DNA from: Cruorifilaria tuberocauda | Lineage: Eukaryota; Nematoda; Chromadorea; Rhabditida; Onchocercidae | DNA length: 64,000 nt | NCBI GenBank assembly: GCA_013365365.1 | Contig: JABVXU010000003.1 | Coordinates: 310,001 to 374,000, forward strand | Direction: 5' to 3' | Shown: in pieces, positions 23,201-38,200 of the stretch | How positions within the stretch are numbered: the first letter of the stretch is position 1 | How the letters are laid out: every line of letters starts with the position of its first letter | Made by a program: the position numbers and the translations under genes | Notes under the pieces: model-generated | What the model was told of the DNA's origin: nothing | Database searches by the model: none | The model's input: the letters and a program-made list of their open reading frames with translations, nothing else

Positions 23201-26200
23201 TCATAGCTGTCATTACGATTGTTATTGTTGGCACTACTGAGAGAATCTCACGATCAATTATAGTAAATACATCAAATCAATGTTGATTGTCTATGTTATC
23301 AGTAAGATCGGATTTTATGGAAGTTTACGATTAATATTTGTATTTTCATTGCCGTATGATTATTTAAATTATTAGCTGAGATCATCTCTGTTTCTTTTTG
23401 CTTCATATTCCTTCATTATGCTGATTGCTTATTTATTTAATCATATTCCATTTTCTCAATTTTTAAATTCCTGTTTATCTGTAATTCATACATACTTGAC
23501 TGCATTACTTAATTACTTCTCAATCTTTATAATTTGCATCAATTATTAGTTTGCTTCGAAATGAAACTGGAATGACTTTTGTCCTTAGGCCCCTTTTCAA
23601 CAACTATTATCATCATCTTCACTTCTACTACTCATCATCAAATTGCAATTAAGTAGTAGTAAAGTGGTCCACTTAAGCGTATCTATAAATAATAGCTCGC
23701 TGCTACCAGCACGTCGATAATGTGAAGAAGTGAAGGAAGAAGGAATAGTTAATAATTACCGAATAGAAATGACCCACCAGCAAAGTACCTTAACCAGAAA
23801 ATATTCCTATTGTCCTCCCATTGGGTTAATGCTTCCGCATTAATTGCAGCTCCCCCATCCTCCTTACCAATCTATCTTTTCTAATGAGCTTTTTGAAGAA
23901 GTTTATTCGAGAAAGGTAAAGAAGATTATCCTGTTTCATATGTACCATTCTCTTTCCCTTTGCTATCTTTCTGCTTTTGCTCCTTCTCCCTCTCTCTACC
24001 TCTTTTTTTCAAAGTGTTAGCCAAATATGACCTTTATGCTTCAGAAGATGTATTGTCTATCTGTCAGTTTTTGTTTTCATTATTTTATTGAACGCAATGA
24101 TTTCCTATTATGCGAATGATATGAGTGAATCTTTGTGAACTTTTTACATAGCTCTAGTGAATAAAGATGTCCGTGAATACAGTGAGGAATTATTATGTTT
24201 CTCGATTAATTCACCAAATTGATCTAAACGCTTTGATTTTGTTTTATTCAACTGCTTAACTTGTTTTGCGTTGTTATAAGAAAAGTTATATCTCGAAAGA
24301 GACATCGACAAAAACACTTATAATAATATCGTAAAAAATTTAAGAAATATTTACCACGACATTATAATTCATCATGCTGACACGATAATTTCATTATTCA
24401 ACATCCTTCTGATCTCTTTTTCAAAATTCTGTAATTTCAATTCGAATATAGTACTTCTGCAAAGCTCAAGCTTAATATCTTTTCACTTAGTTTCATTTTC
24501 AGCTTAACATCTCATTCATCTTTGTATATTCCTCATCATTTATCGATTGATATATTGAAAAAATAAATCGCGAGAAATTTTTATAATCTTTCATGAATCG
24601 ACTAATTGACTCATTAGTAAGTTAATACTTAGTGTTACTCTCTATAGCACCATTTCATGCATAACGAAACTTTTTTTACCTTGCTTACATTCGTGATGTC
24701 ATACGTCGATTTCTATTATTGAAAAATCATAGTACTACTAATTGGTGTATCAAGTCATAGTAATTACTGTGGCAAATATGGGCGGTGCTATTATCCTCGT
24801 CGGCTAATTCATTTGCCATTGGAAAGGCGTGGCTCTTCGCTAACGCTGATTGGCCAATTTTGGTTACAAATGAGCGAATTGTCTTCTAACTTTCATTACC
24901 ATCATCCATCATCAAGAATCTTTACAGAGAGCAGGCATGCATGCATGCATGCAATGTATGCGTGTAGGAAGGCATGCCTGCCATCGTTTGTTTACCATTC
25001 TAATCAACAGCACTTTATTTCATTATATAACATAATATTATCTCACTGAATGTTTTTTTCAATGTTACCTTTTCAATTAAAGAAAAAATGCTTCTAAAAT
25101 TGTCATATTTTAATGGTTCTAAAAAAGAGGCATTTAAATGAATGCTGCAATAATTGTTAATATTGTGATCGATTAATAGGAGAAAGGCTTGCGATAGAGC
25201 AGCAGAAGAAAGGCCGAAGACTGGCTCCTCTCTCAGTATCGTTCTTTTAATGATTTATTGGTTCGTAGAATTCTCAGTTTACAAATTGACAAGTCTCTCA
25301 TTTTTTAAAGTATCTTCAAAAGGACTTAAGATGTGTATTATTTTGACTAAATGTAAATTGGTACCACTAGAGCACGAACTGCTCTTCCATCCATAATTGA
25401 TTATTTATAACTTCTGATTGGGTATAGCAATTTATTACCACTTGAAATAATTTCCCTTATACGCATATCATGTGACTTATTTCTCACAAATTTCAATTCC
25501 GCATCAAAAGGAGTTATGAAAAGTATGAAAAATTAATTTACTACTTTTATTTATTCTAGATGAATCATATGCGTGAGGGTGGCACAGCTGGAATATCATT
25601 ATCAGCGTCAGCAGCACTGTGTCGGATTAGTTCTGCCAAAAGTGCTGTGCAGGTTCGTTGTCGCGCATGTCAAGAAATCTTATCATGGTAAATTTTGCTA
25701 TATTTTTTTAGCTTCTGAGTATTATATTGGTCTCTGCTTTCTATCTAAAAATCCTTCATCGTTTTTTCACTGATTGTTACTAGGATTCATTATCGAGCAT
25801 TGCAAAGCAAAAGTTTAATCAGTATTTAAATGATCTTGTGTTGAAACAGTCTTATTTCAAAATGGTAATGGACTGTGTGGCTTCCTAGAATTTGATACGA
25901 TAGGATGATTTCTCTGATTGTTGGAAAAAACGAATTTTACGCCTTTTACGATTTTATAATATTTTAGGGAATTCTGAATTTTATTTTTCATTCTTCCTTT
26001 ACTTTCCGCATATGATATTGCATAAATTATTTTCTCGATAATAAAAAGCGAAAAATGATTTGAGATCCATTTTCATGTTTTGATAATGAATCATTCTGTA
26101 GAAAAGCTGATAAAGGGCGCAAAGACAGGAGAAAACGAAGATCTAAAAAAAATGTAATAGAAAAATTTTTTTTGCATGTACAATAAGAAGAGCAAGTCTT

Positions 26201-29200
26201 TATGTCGACCCGCTCATATTTTGTTTTTCTACCGCATATTTTTATAGTCGTTCAAATATCGATAAGTTGAACACCCCACCAGCTTCAAAATGATCAGAAG
26301 GTCTAAAAGGAGGGTAACAGAAATTAGGCGAAGCTGGCATTCACCGCCATTCTCTTTGGAAGAGAATGATATGGCTTGAGGTGCTGAGCCATGTTTCCCG
26401 TTTTAGCAATTTAAGAAGCCGGAGAAAATAAATAAATTTCATGCACAACGACAATTAGCTAAAAATTTGATCGTAGACTATGAATTTATTGATTCGAATT
26501 TAATTTTCCTAAATTTTACTCTCCAATTATTCGTAAACAGCTAAGAAATCAGTTTTCATACTAGTCAAATTCAAATTTTTATATTATTTATTCCTATTGT
26601 ATAAGATGGCCTCGCTTTTTATCATGAAAATAATTTCATTGGAATTTTCGAGAAAAATTGCTTGATTTCAAGTCAGTTTTTTTCGATTTGATTCGATAAC
26701 TCAAAGACTTTTTTCAGTCCATTGGCATTACGTGAACATTGCGAGAGTCGTGCACATTCCATGCGGATAGTGCAGCTTACATCGATATCTAGTGAAACTG
26801 GAAATACCCCAAGTGGTAGCTCTGCGCCGACAGCAGCGATATCAGTATCACTGAGTCCTGAAACTGTTCTCGAATGTCGGCATTGTTCGTTTGAGACAAC
26901 CGATACTGCAGGCGCCATCGGTAACATTGGATATGAAATATAATCAATCTAAACTAGATCAGTTTCCTGATATCATCCTTTCTACACACTATCTTTGCCA
27001 ATTCAAAAGGTTTATCGATAAAATAATGAAAGCTCATTACGTGAAATTTTGAAATAGTTTATCCTTGTTTGGTGCAATTTGCAGAACACATGCAGCAACA
27101 TCCACCAAATGTAGAAGATACTGGAGTAGAACAGGAAGATTTGAATGTGGATTCTGGTTTCGGTAAGTGTATTTTACATATATAGTAATATTAGAGGTAG
27201 AGAAATACAATTAGTTTAGCTTTGTATGCAATCTAAAATAATTTTTTTTTTAAAATTTAAAAACTTTTAAAAAATTCTACTTCCTTTATAAATTTAAAAA
27301 TTAAAAAAAAACTTTTTAAATTTGATATGTTTATTACACATTTAATATCTAGTGGTTCAAAGAAATTTTCAGATGAGCTAGGAGTAATAATTTTGAAAGG
27401 CTTTATTTTCAAATCTAATTCACATTTATATTTAACAGTTTTCTACTCATCTTAAACTTGAACGATATTTGTTCGAAAAATCTTAGGCTAACAGGTTATC
27501 GGACTGTTAGGCTGTTTTACAAATCGTTTTCTGAAATTTATTTTTTAAAAGTTCATTTGAGAAATAAATCGTTTTATAATGGCTGTGAGAAAAATGTGAT
27601 GTGAATAATGCTTCAAAATGAAGTGTATGCAATCTGCCATCACGTGCAGTTAAAAGGCAGTACGATTGCAGTTGATGCTTTGGAATTTTTCAAAACTAGT
27701 TTTTGACTTGCTTCTGCGATTAGTTAGTAGGTAATTGTGGATTGAGGTCTGAGAGATAGTGGCATGATTGGAAATAGAGAGGAGAGGAAAGCAATAATCC
27801 CTAATCTTTAAATTTTAAAATTATCTTCGACTGTCTATTTTTCATTTCTGACTCCCTCACTTGTTGGAAATGTACATGAACGATAATTGGTTTGATGAAC
27901 AGCATAGAGATAGATGAGCCGAGCTGGAAGAAGGGCTGAATAAAATAGTAGTTACGTACCTCCTGCCGAGATTAAATTAATATAGCTATTAGTGAACCGA
28001 AATTAATGCCGGCTGTGAGACAAATCCTCAAAACAGTATATGATCGACTTTGTCTTATCCACTTCCATCATTCTAATTATGATTCTGTATAATCCAATTT
28101 TTTAAAATCGGGAAATTTGATTTTGTGAATAATCATGATAGTAATAATCTGCTAAAAAATAACGAATAATCGCTTTTGGATTGGAATCTCAAATTGCAAT
28201 CAAAATAAAATTATACCTGAATATGTAAATTAGCATTCACTGATAAATGTAAACCAGTTCCTTATTGAATTGACAAATTAATTTATTTACTTTGCCATCA
28301 AATTGTCATTGCTATGATTGGGTTATTTTCACCGCTAACAGTAGCGAATTATGGCGAGTAAATAATTGTTAATGAATACAAGAGAGTGCACTATCAGTCT
28401 GCAATTATTATTGAGTTTCATAGTCAAGAAATCGTGCTATCATACAGCGACACCAATTATAAATATAATGTCATTATTATATCGCTGCTATTGTCTGCAG
28501 TTTTCCATTTATAAAGAGACCATGAATCAGAGATCGTTAAGTTGTATTTGCAAGAAATTAGCACTGTTTGCATTTACATTACATAAAGAACTTTCCTTCC
28601 AAGATGAGTCAAATTTGATTCGCAAACGCTTGAAATTTTTGTTTGTCAAACATTAACATGTTTTAAGTTTTCAAGGGAAATGTGCCGTAGTTGGAATTCA
28701 ATTGCTATGATTAGTAATTGTGCAGCTTATAGTGTTTGCAAAACGGCACATGCATCGTGCTAGCATGGACGTATAGCAGAATGCATAAAGTTATTATAAA
28801 TAGTATAGGGAGATTTCTGCGGAAAATGTAAGATATTTGAACTTAATGTTGTGAATTAAAAGGAAAGGTACGTCTAATTTAGAAGAATATGATCGACTGC
28901 GGTGCACTATTACAAATTAACATAATATTAATATTTATAATTAAAATTAATGTACAGATCTTAAATCATACTTATCAAACTTTGTGATAATTTTGTATGA
29001 AAACAATTCAAATCATGAAAATTTTTAAAAATTAAGAAGGAATAAAATTATTATTAAAAAAAGTTTTAAAAATAGCCAGAGATCTCTGAATGAATAAATA
29101 GATTTGCGACATAATGGAAAATGAAGTTGTTATGGTTTCATACCGAGTTTTTATGATGAATGAATTGTTGAGTTAGATTGTAAGAGAGGAAGAAAAATTG

Positions 29201-32200
29201 TACAGGTCTGTTGTACATATGTATCATTACCGTTTCCTGAACCACTGTATCAGGTTTTAAAATCAGTCATTTAATTCTCTCATGGATTAGTTTTTTTCTT
29301 GAAACTTTTTTTGGTTATTCAACCTTCTCAATTTTTTTTTCATCTATAATTATTAAAGGTTTTGAATAAGATTACTGATTGATCTTTATATTCCAATCAT
29401 TTTCACTGCTGATAGAATTCATTTTCCAGAATGCGAATATATGATTTTTTAAAGTTCTTTTTAATATTATATCATCTTAAAAGTAAAATTAGCTTGGCAA
29501 TATTGTATTTAGAGCATATGTAGTTTTTCATAGAGCAGGAGTGGTCACTGATGATTATGAAAGAAATATGAAATTCGTTAAACATATAATATCTTGTTTT
29601 GAACTCTATCAGAAGCGTTCAATAAAACAATCGCCTTCTTCGTGTATGAGTAGTTTGTTCGAAGGACGTATTATGTAACTATTGCGTTCACTCATTCATG
29701 CTTTTTAATTTACATAAGAAATTAGATTGAATTGTTAGATCTGCTTGATTACAACACGGTTATGAACCAGACACTATTCTTGTCGTATCTGGTTTTTTTC
29801 GGAGAAAAATCAACAATAATTGTTAAATTATTTTTGAATTTTAAAGAGACTTACCTTAATGGTTCCTCTCTATCCTTCCATCATTGTGTTATATCATTTT
29901 TAACCATAAAAAATACTTTTTTTGCTTATGAAGTATTGCAACTAGTATAATTATTACCTTGGATAAGATAAGGTGTTATGAAAAAGGTGCTAATGTGAGA
30001 AGTGATATCCTTTATAGCATTAAAATTAGCACCTATCGCATTTACTGTCTTTTCTTATTTCTTATTTGCGCTTTCTTCAAGTTGTCACATTTCTTCTATC
30101 ACTGTGTAGAGTGTGTAATTAGAGATTCACTGAGGTAGAACCGGGTAACTAAGGTGATGAATGAGACAAGAAATGAAACGACAATTGTCGGCAATATTAA
30201 GAAGGACCTATGAACCTCACATGCAAACAAATGATGGAAAGAGAGAAAAGTGGAAGTTGAGAGAAGAAAAGACTAAAATAAAATAAATGAAGGGAAAAAC
30301 GAGACGATTAACGAAGGTCACATACAATTAATGTTGTGTTACCTATCTCCATTTCAACATACATATACTGAAAAACTGCGGGGAACACTCCGAGAGGACG
30401 TTGAGGGATGCGTAGAGGCGGAGAGTACCGGACGGAAAGCAGGAAATGCTAATGGTAATAATGTGATGCTGCTGATGATACTGGTAAAGTCACAATAGCA
30501 ATTACAATTAAACGAGCAGATTTTACATGGCTGTTATCGAATCAGAAAAGTAGAAGACATTCTTACAAATTTGCTAATGTAAAATGAAGAATTCAATTCT
30601 TTAAATTGTTTGCTTGTTGAAAATAAATTAGTTCAACTGTATTTCATAAATGATAGTTTAAAGTTCCAATACTTATAGTTGTCAGTTAATCGTATTGGAA
30701 TAAAAGTGATAGAACTGTACCATAATAAATTTCTCAATTTTATACCATTAAATAAATCATGTTTATTTATCACAATTAATAAAAAACAATGTCAAATAAC
30801 TCGAGCTAATGAATTGAATTGCCCGATGCGGTAGGGTCATTGTGTTTAGTTAAACTTCGATAACTGTTACTGTGAGTTTTTCACAGTTGTTAATTTTATT
30901 TGCTAATTTGCCAATCGATGTAGAACTTCTTTTTTGTTAATTCAAGGTTTTAATTCTCGAAGTATTTTTTGCAAATTTTATTTTATTTTAGATCAGTTTA
31001 ATAATACCGAATTTAGCAAAAGATATTTGCTTAAAAGATGTGACAAATGATGTCTACGAATTTTTTCTTTCCGTAGTTATTTGCAATAGCATTTAGATGG
31101 CTTACGTCATTATTCTTGCTTGTAACCGAAACAATTATCTTTTACTTAATTTTGTTGATATATTTCGAATGAATATTCCTTCCAATCTGAAGTAAATTAG
31201 GATTTGGCTACTTCTATTACTATTTTTTTGTAGCACTTTCACACCTTTTAGTGCATAACCATAAGTCTTTTTTAAATGAAAGACGACAATGAAATCCTTT
31301 TTATTTAATTTAATCTTCAAAATACTTAACTTTCAAAATTAGTTCTTCGATAGATTGAAGAAAATCATTTGACTCTATTTATTTCTCTATTTTTTTATGC
31401 AAATTTTAGAGTTTATAGATTCCTTTTTTTAAAGATTCCATTGTTCGTAATAAGGATAATATGTTTTGATTTATCGTTTTTTAATATCTCATAAACTTTT
31501 TCCTTCATATGGACGGATGAGTAAATTTGATATGAAGTAAACAGGCTGTTGTTGTGATGATTTCATTTATTTATGAGTAGATTTTGATGATAAAGAAAGC
31601 ATAAAGCAATTCATTATGTCGTCTGATCTGATTTTGGGTTTTGGTCGATTCAGTATCATGATGAGACGATAAAAAACTACCGATAAAAAAATAAGCTAAA
31701 TAAGCCAAAATGTTCCAAATAATCGTCAATGCATTTTTAATTTTTAACCCGATTTATTGCTGATCTTTTTTTATTTTTTTTATATCATTTTTGCAAAATA
31801 TTCTTAACTTTTGTTTTTTTGATGTCTAAAATTTGTTTTTTGGGATTATTACTTAAGTAGTTAAAATTGATTAATGAGCTCCTTATTTCTACCATTCGGT
31901 AAAAGTCTGAATCAGATTGTAGATATCTATTATCAATGAATCTTTGTGATATTGTTACTTTAGACTAGAAGTTTGTAATATTGTATTTATTGCCAATTTT
32001 CTATTTGGTGAATAAGCTTATTTCTGCATATCAACTACTTATAATTAAACAAATAATGGGTATAGACATAACATATATAGGAAGGATTGAGTAGTTGAAT
32101 AATAATAACAGCTTTATAATTTAAATTTTGGTATGATTGTTCTCTTCGACCAGTCTGCTTATCTTGTCATATTCCGTATCTGCCTACCACCTCTCTTAGC

Positions 32201-35200
32201 GATGATGATTTTAATAACTAGCTATAGACAACCATTAGATGTTGAATGAAGAAGAGAAGGGAAGAGTTTAGGTGGAAGTAAAGGTACTCTTTTCGATCAT
32301 AGAATTATTGAATTTGACGAATTGAATTGGACAAAAATTTATTCACTATTAATCAAAAGGATACTTTTATACTGCAACAATTGCTGTTGCTTGAGATTTA
32401 AATTCTTCGTTAATGATATGATATTTCGATTGCCTTATCTGCCATTATCTCTATTTCCATTATCATTAGAAATATGATTAAATTAGCATCGCTGCATAAG
32501 ATGTTTTCTGAACTCTGACCTTCTGCATTCGCTTTTCTTGGTGTCATTTAGCTTGGATACTGCGCAAATACCTAAATTTTTATCTAGAGATTTCGAATCT
32601 CAGTTTTCAAAGACTAATGAAAATTTGAAATAATGTTTTCGTTATCTAAGGATTAATTTCGAGGAAGTTTTGCTTAGCAAAATTATTGCCATTACCAATT
32701 TGATTATCGTACTGTTTATTTTTTTATTATCGAAGTTCTTGATAAATCAAATCGAATTTCATGCAAAATTTACTATAAATTTATTAAACTGTTGCTATTG
32801 ATAGATAAAAGAATGTGGAGATGGTCGGCTATGTCATCATTAAGCAGTTGATAACTGCTCATCATTATCACTATAATTACCGTAATTAGCATTTTTGATG
32901 CCATTGTCATAGAAAATTTTGTTTTTTTAATTTCCACTTCGTTTGGCTTTACTCAACGAGCGGCAGACAGTTTTCAAATCGTTTCAACGCTGAAATAATT
33001 ACGATTAAAAAACATTGTCACTGTAAAACTTCCACTCGAATTTCGATTTTTTCGATCAAATTTTAGTTAGAATTAAATTCTCTTCGGTCCGTTCGATAAT
33101 TGTAATTTATTCTACTAAGTATATTCTGTTCTTCCTTTTTGATGTATTATTTCACATAGACACTTTTTCTGTTATACTCCTTTGATTGTTCTAATTCGCT
33201 GCTGTTAGCACTCGATTTCATCGAAGCATTGCATTCCACAATCTGGTAATTCCTAATACTTCGAAAAGTTCTAGAATATCAAAGTTTCAGAAATGAAATT
33301 CAAAAAAAAATCAGAAATTTTTAATATGTAAAAAGAAATGAGAAAAAAGGTCGAAGTTCAGATGCCTTTTCATTTGTTAAATCTGATGAAGAGGAGGCTT
33401 GATTTGCTCGTTTACTAACTTCAAATAGGCATCGCTGGATATATAAATTCAACAATCATCGGAGAATTATTGGTACTAGTGCGCCGCTCATCATGACATA
33501 TCAGTAATGAGTTCAAGTGAATTCGCGCGTACGTTTATCCCTCCCTTTTCCCTTTCTCTCTTCCTTTCTCTCTCTCTCTCTACCTGTTTGTTATTGCTGT
33601 GTTCGTTATGTTTATTCAGATTTGAACATTTAGAAGAGATATAAGTATGTAATTAAGTTTCAATGGGTAAATTTTCATCCTGGATAGTTATATGAAGTCG
33701 ATCAATCAATACTATAAATAATTTTTGTTTGAAAAAAGGAAATGGAAGAGAAGGAAATCTAAAATGATTATATTAATTTCATCCAAATGAATGTTAGTGT
33801 GATTTCCGCTCACAATAATAAATTTTTTTTTCTCCTTTTTCCTCCACCTCTTTCTAGCAACCTCCGTTTGCTTTGCATCCATTCTCTACTGATGTTTCTC
33901 TCGAGAATCTCTCCCCTCAAAAATCATTTTATTTTTACGGTTGCTTATTGCATTTGAAAGATCCATGTTGATTGGCGATAATAATTTTTATCATGGATAT
34001 ATTTGTCTTGTTTCTTGTCGCAGAAATTTGATCAATAAAAAAAGTCTCCTTAGCTGACATTAACAGTGGTTTTTCTCTCTTTGCTAAATATCTTCAGCTA
34101 CTTTTATTTTAACACGGTCCATATTCTCAAAACTCGTTTAAGTACTTGGTTTTCTTTCAATTTGATTTCTTTGATTACTTATATGATAGTCAAGAAGTGT
34201 CTAAAGCTTATAAGCTTAATGATAGCAATAGCAGCGGCACTCATATGATAGCTAATAGCACTAGCGAATATCGATATGCTTGTCCTCTCTTTCTTTTTTC
34301 CCTTTTTTTTTCTTTCGTAAATTGTTCGATCGTTTGGTATGAATGAAAAATAGGCCTGACGCCCAAAAGTCACATCAAAGTTATCAAGTCTTAAAAGAAT
34401 CGATGATTGCTGCATGCAGTAAACAGCAAGAAAAATTTTATATATGATTTATACATGACAAAGTAAACCTTTTGTTAGTAAATGAATCGTTTCATTTTCC
34501 TGTACTCCATTCTCTTCATTGGCCTCAACCTCTGATTAATAGGTCATTCGTCCAGATCTGGAATTCCTCTTTGCTTACGTTAGCTTATTTAACTGTTAGA
34601 TATTTCAAAGTTTAAGGCTCATTTTCGAAGTGCTATTTGTATCCATCCAAGGCCTAATAAGGCTTTGCTCTCTTCCTAACACCACCAATATAGCTCTCTC
34701 TCTGCATTTAACCAAACTCATCAGCCTTGCATCTTTTTTTAATTTCTAAATTTTCTTCAAGGACTTCTCTCTCACTGTTCACTCTTTCTCCTTCATTGTA
34801 ATTTCTGTCTTTCTCTCCCTCTCCCTCTCATCGACCTTCTTTCATTCTTTTTTTGGCATGTTATGGGTAACGGATGTACGCAGAAAAGAAAATTTACATT
34901 TTGCCAATTAGTTGAGAGACATGAAGCTGCCAGAAATCTTCCCTCTTGACTTTTCCCAAATGATATGAAATGAAGCACAGTGCAAAAAAGGAAGGAATTT
35001 CCCTGAAAGGAAAGAAAGCACTTCCCTTCCTCTCTCTTCTCCCTCTCTCTCTCCCTCTCGTTTTTATCATTTCAATTGATGAGAGGGACCCTCCACACAT
35101 CCGTCCATTCACGGACATATTTCAAAATTCCGATTTGCAGTGCCTTTTTTCTGGATTTCCTTTAAGGAGCTGAGGAATGGTTTCAATTGTTCCAACACTT

Positions 35201-38200
35201 TCCTACCACTTCTATTTACCTCGAAGAGAAAAAACAAAAAGAAATCTCTTAAAGGCAGCACAACACTCTGCTGATTTCACTTCATTCATCCACCTTTCCT
35301 CTCTCTCTCTCTCTCTGTCTCCCTCTCTCTATCCCCCTCTCTCTCTCCCCCATTTCTTTTTTATCAATCCATTATGCTGTATTTCATTATGTTACATTTT
35401 TTTATATTTATGAAGCGTTTGAATATGCGTTAAATGAAGTACCAAAGAAAAATGTGATGGGAGCAACTAGTAAATCCTTGAAACATCAACTCTCTTGGCC
35501 TTTTTGGTATCTAGCCTTAGAAATCATAGAGATGCACAGTATTGCATCCTTGCAGTCATAAATTGCAACGTTGTACCGGTAAGTAGCTGAGTGCTTCCAG
35601 TCTAATTATTACGCAAATCACTGCAATCACTAGAACTTTTATTAAATAATTCTTTCACAAAGTGCAAACTTTACTGCGTGCATTTGCAAGTTTATATACA
35701 ATGCAACCAATGAAATTTGCATAGCAGTACATCGATCTCTTGAGATTCTCCCGTTAGTTTAAAACCATTCATTTTGTTAGCTATCCGCATGTGTTCCGTC
35801 TCCTACATGGAATAACTAAGACTTACAAAAAATGAGGTAATGAAGGATATTGATGCTAACAGAATTATTAGAATTATAGAATTATGTTAATGAATCGTAA
35901 ATTAACGATTTGAAAGAATCGTTAAACAGATCAATTCCCTTCTGTTGGTTTTGGTGTCAGTTTAAATAATTATTAGCATTATCAAAAGATGCTAAAAATA
36001 CTTTTGCTTATTCTGATTTATGCAAATTAGTGTATCATCATTCTTTCTAAGTGATATACCAAATTGGGAGAGAAGAATTTAGTTGAAGAAATTTGCACAT
36101 TCAATTTGCCACGCAGAGCACTGTTGCTCAAAAATGTGTTTTATTTCTTAGTTATAAGAGTATAAGTTGCAAAGGCAATGATTGCGCTTATTGTGTCGTG
36201 AAGTTAACTTGCTGCATCTTTCTCTCTGCACTTTTTTTTTGATTTTCCATAATTATTATCAGTAACTTATCATGGATAAGTTACTGGAATTTATCTTTCC
36301 AACTAAACCAAATATTTTACGCTTAGAAAATCTTGATAGATTTGCTTAGATAAAATAATCAGAAGTTCATATTATTGTAACAGAAAAAAGCGCAGCAAAA
36401 GATTAAAAATGGGATGAAAATATAAATAATGGAATGCGGGAGAACAACAGGAGAAATACCGTACTATTTCAAGTCTGATGTCTTCATTTCCGAATCTAAG
36501 TGAAGTTTCTAATCCTACTCAGTTTTAATTTCCTCATCTCTTTTTCTTTTTAATTCTCGTCAGTATCATTTTTATTATTGTGATTGTACTTATCACTAAA
36601 TATATTACTATCCTATAATAGCATTTATCGTAAATAGAGATTAATTTCCTTTCTCACTGTCATCCTACAAAAATAATTCATCCTTTTGAGCATTATCGGT
36701 GCATATCAACAAAAGTTTTTCATTACTGTTCGTTAGCTTTTCCCAGAACTATTCATTTCACCGCATTTTCCTCCCCTTTCAATAGCTCTATTCTCTCATC
36801 ATTCGTTATCACAAAGCTTTCTTTTTAACCTTTTTTTTTGTTCCCATTTTTTCCTAATCTCTTTTTCTGAATTTTCTTGGGATTGATTCAACAGATGCTT
36901 CTTCTCACATAAACTTACTTCATTAGTCAAAACATATTTTTTTCCATTTCATATTCCAAGATAGCTTGTCATAATGAATCTGTCTAAAGAATTTGGGGAG
37001 AAAAATATTCGAAAAATTGCTCTGATAATTATGGCGGGATCATACGGAGTAAAATATGTGAAGTTAACATTAAGCTTAGGTAAGCTAATATGCTACTGAT
37101 AATTCAAAAACAATATCATTATGAGCAAAATTATATATTTTTTCAGGAATATTGGTGGAGGATGAAATTAAGGACTGTGCAGGAGAAAATTTTGATATGA
37201 ATGAAGCAGTATATTGTTGTCCGCAGTGCAACTTCATTACCAGTAGGTCTTTCTGTGAACTTTATTACTAAATATTTTCTATAGGAAATGAATATCTCTT
37301 TTTCATCTGTTTGGTTTTGTTCAAATATGGACGAGAATCCTAGAAACATTACTATTTTTACCTTAGTAATTAACTTAGAGATATTTAACATTTCTTTTTT
37401 TGCTCCTTATTCCAGCATTCATTCTTTTTGTTTCTTCTTTTCCTTGATAACCTTCCCATCAGCAAATTTGTCCGATGAAATGTTAGGAATAATATTTCAA
37501 TTCAGTTTAATTGAATTAAGACACTATTCAAAAGTTATTTTTGAATACTTATCAAAATATTCAAAACTTTCGAATTGTATAAGAAAATATTGCAAGAAGA
37601 AGTCAATAAATAACGGTTAAACTTTTTTTGTATATCGAAGGGACAAAGTACAGCTGATAAGAGAATGACTTGTCATTCCTGTTATAAAACAATTTGTTAT
37701 TAATTTCCTGTTTACTTATTTCATTTTTGATATGATTTTGAAATTACATGTTTTCAGGCCTTTGCTTAATAATCTTTTCCACGCCTTATTGTTTTTTTAT
37801 ATTCTAAAATTTTATGAATGGAAAAAGTCTAATTGTTTTACAAGTATGCTAGAATTAATCAGCATGCTACAATATTCAATCATCATAATATGACCTCATA
37901 CTTTCTTAATTTGCAACAGTTTAATTGTCAATTTGCAACAGTATCTTCATATATTAAATTATTTTACGGAACAAATCTTACGGAACTTTGTTTTAAATAT
38001 ATTAGTTATAATACGTTTAAGATTTATTAATAATTTTGTCTCTTATAAATAAAGTGAAAGCGAATTGTAACGAAAAAAAGTAAAAGTATATTCAAACTTA
38101 TTAAGTTAAAACAATGTTTTAACATTGAATGAAATTAAATCAGTCTATAGAATATAGTATTTCATCTAACTAAAAAACAGAGTTTTAGATAATGTGATAT

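Larger units (their letters stand above)
16919..25559. other. Intron 5, about 8.6 kb, with GC-richer blocks
   Basis: No coding exon of the gene is needed here, because exon 5 ends in phase 0 and exon 6 begins in phase 0. The contents include an imperfect TTG/TTA run (about 18283-18352), a (GACA)n patch (about 18938-18950), a 24-nt sequence present twice (22727-22750, 24125-24148), a GC-richer block at about 20880-21380 and another at about 24770-25000. The open frame at 18720-19220 is long (166 codons, TTG start) but low in complexity and without a recognisable product. Confidence 0.7.

Noticed and set aside
28366..28656. 96-codon frame in intron 8
   Set aside because: No domain, no flanking splice sites in suitable phase; chance length.
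35177..35413. Ser/Leu/Pro-rich frame
   Set aside because: Translation of CT tracts; no coding features.
37288..37620. 110-codon frame just after exon 9
   Set aside because: A length expected by chance in a window this size. It would need the wrong exon 9 donor and lacks finger ligands, whereas exon 43291 completes the finger perfectly.
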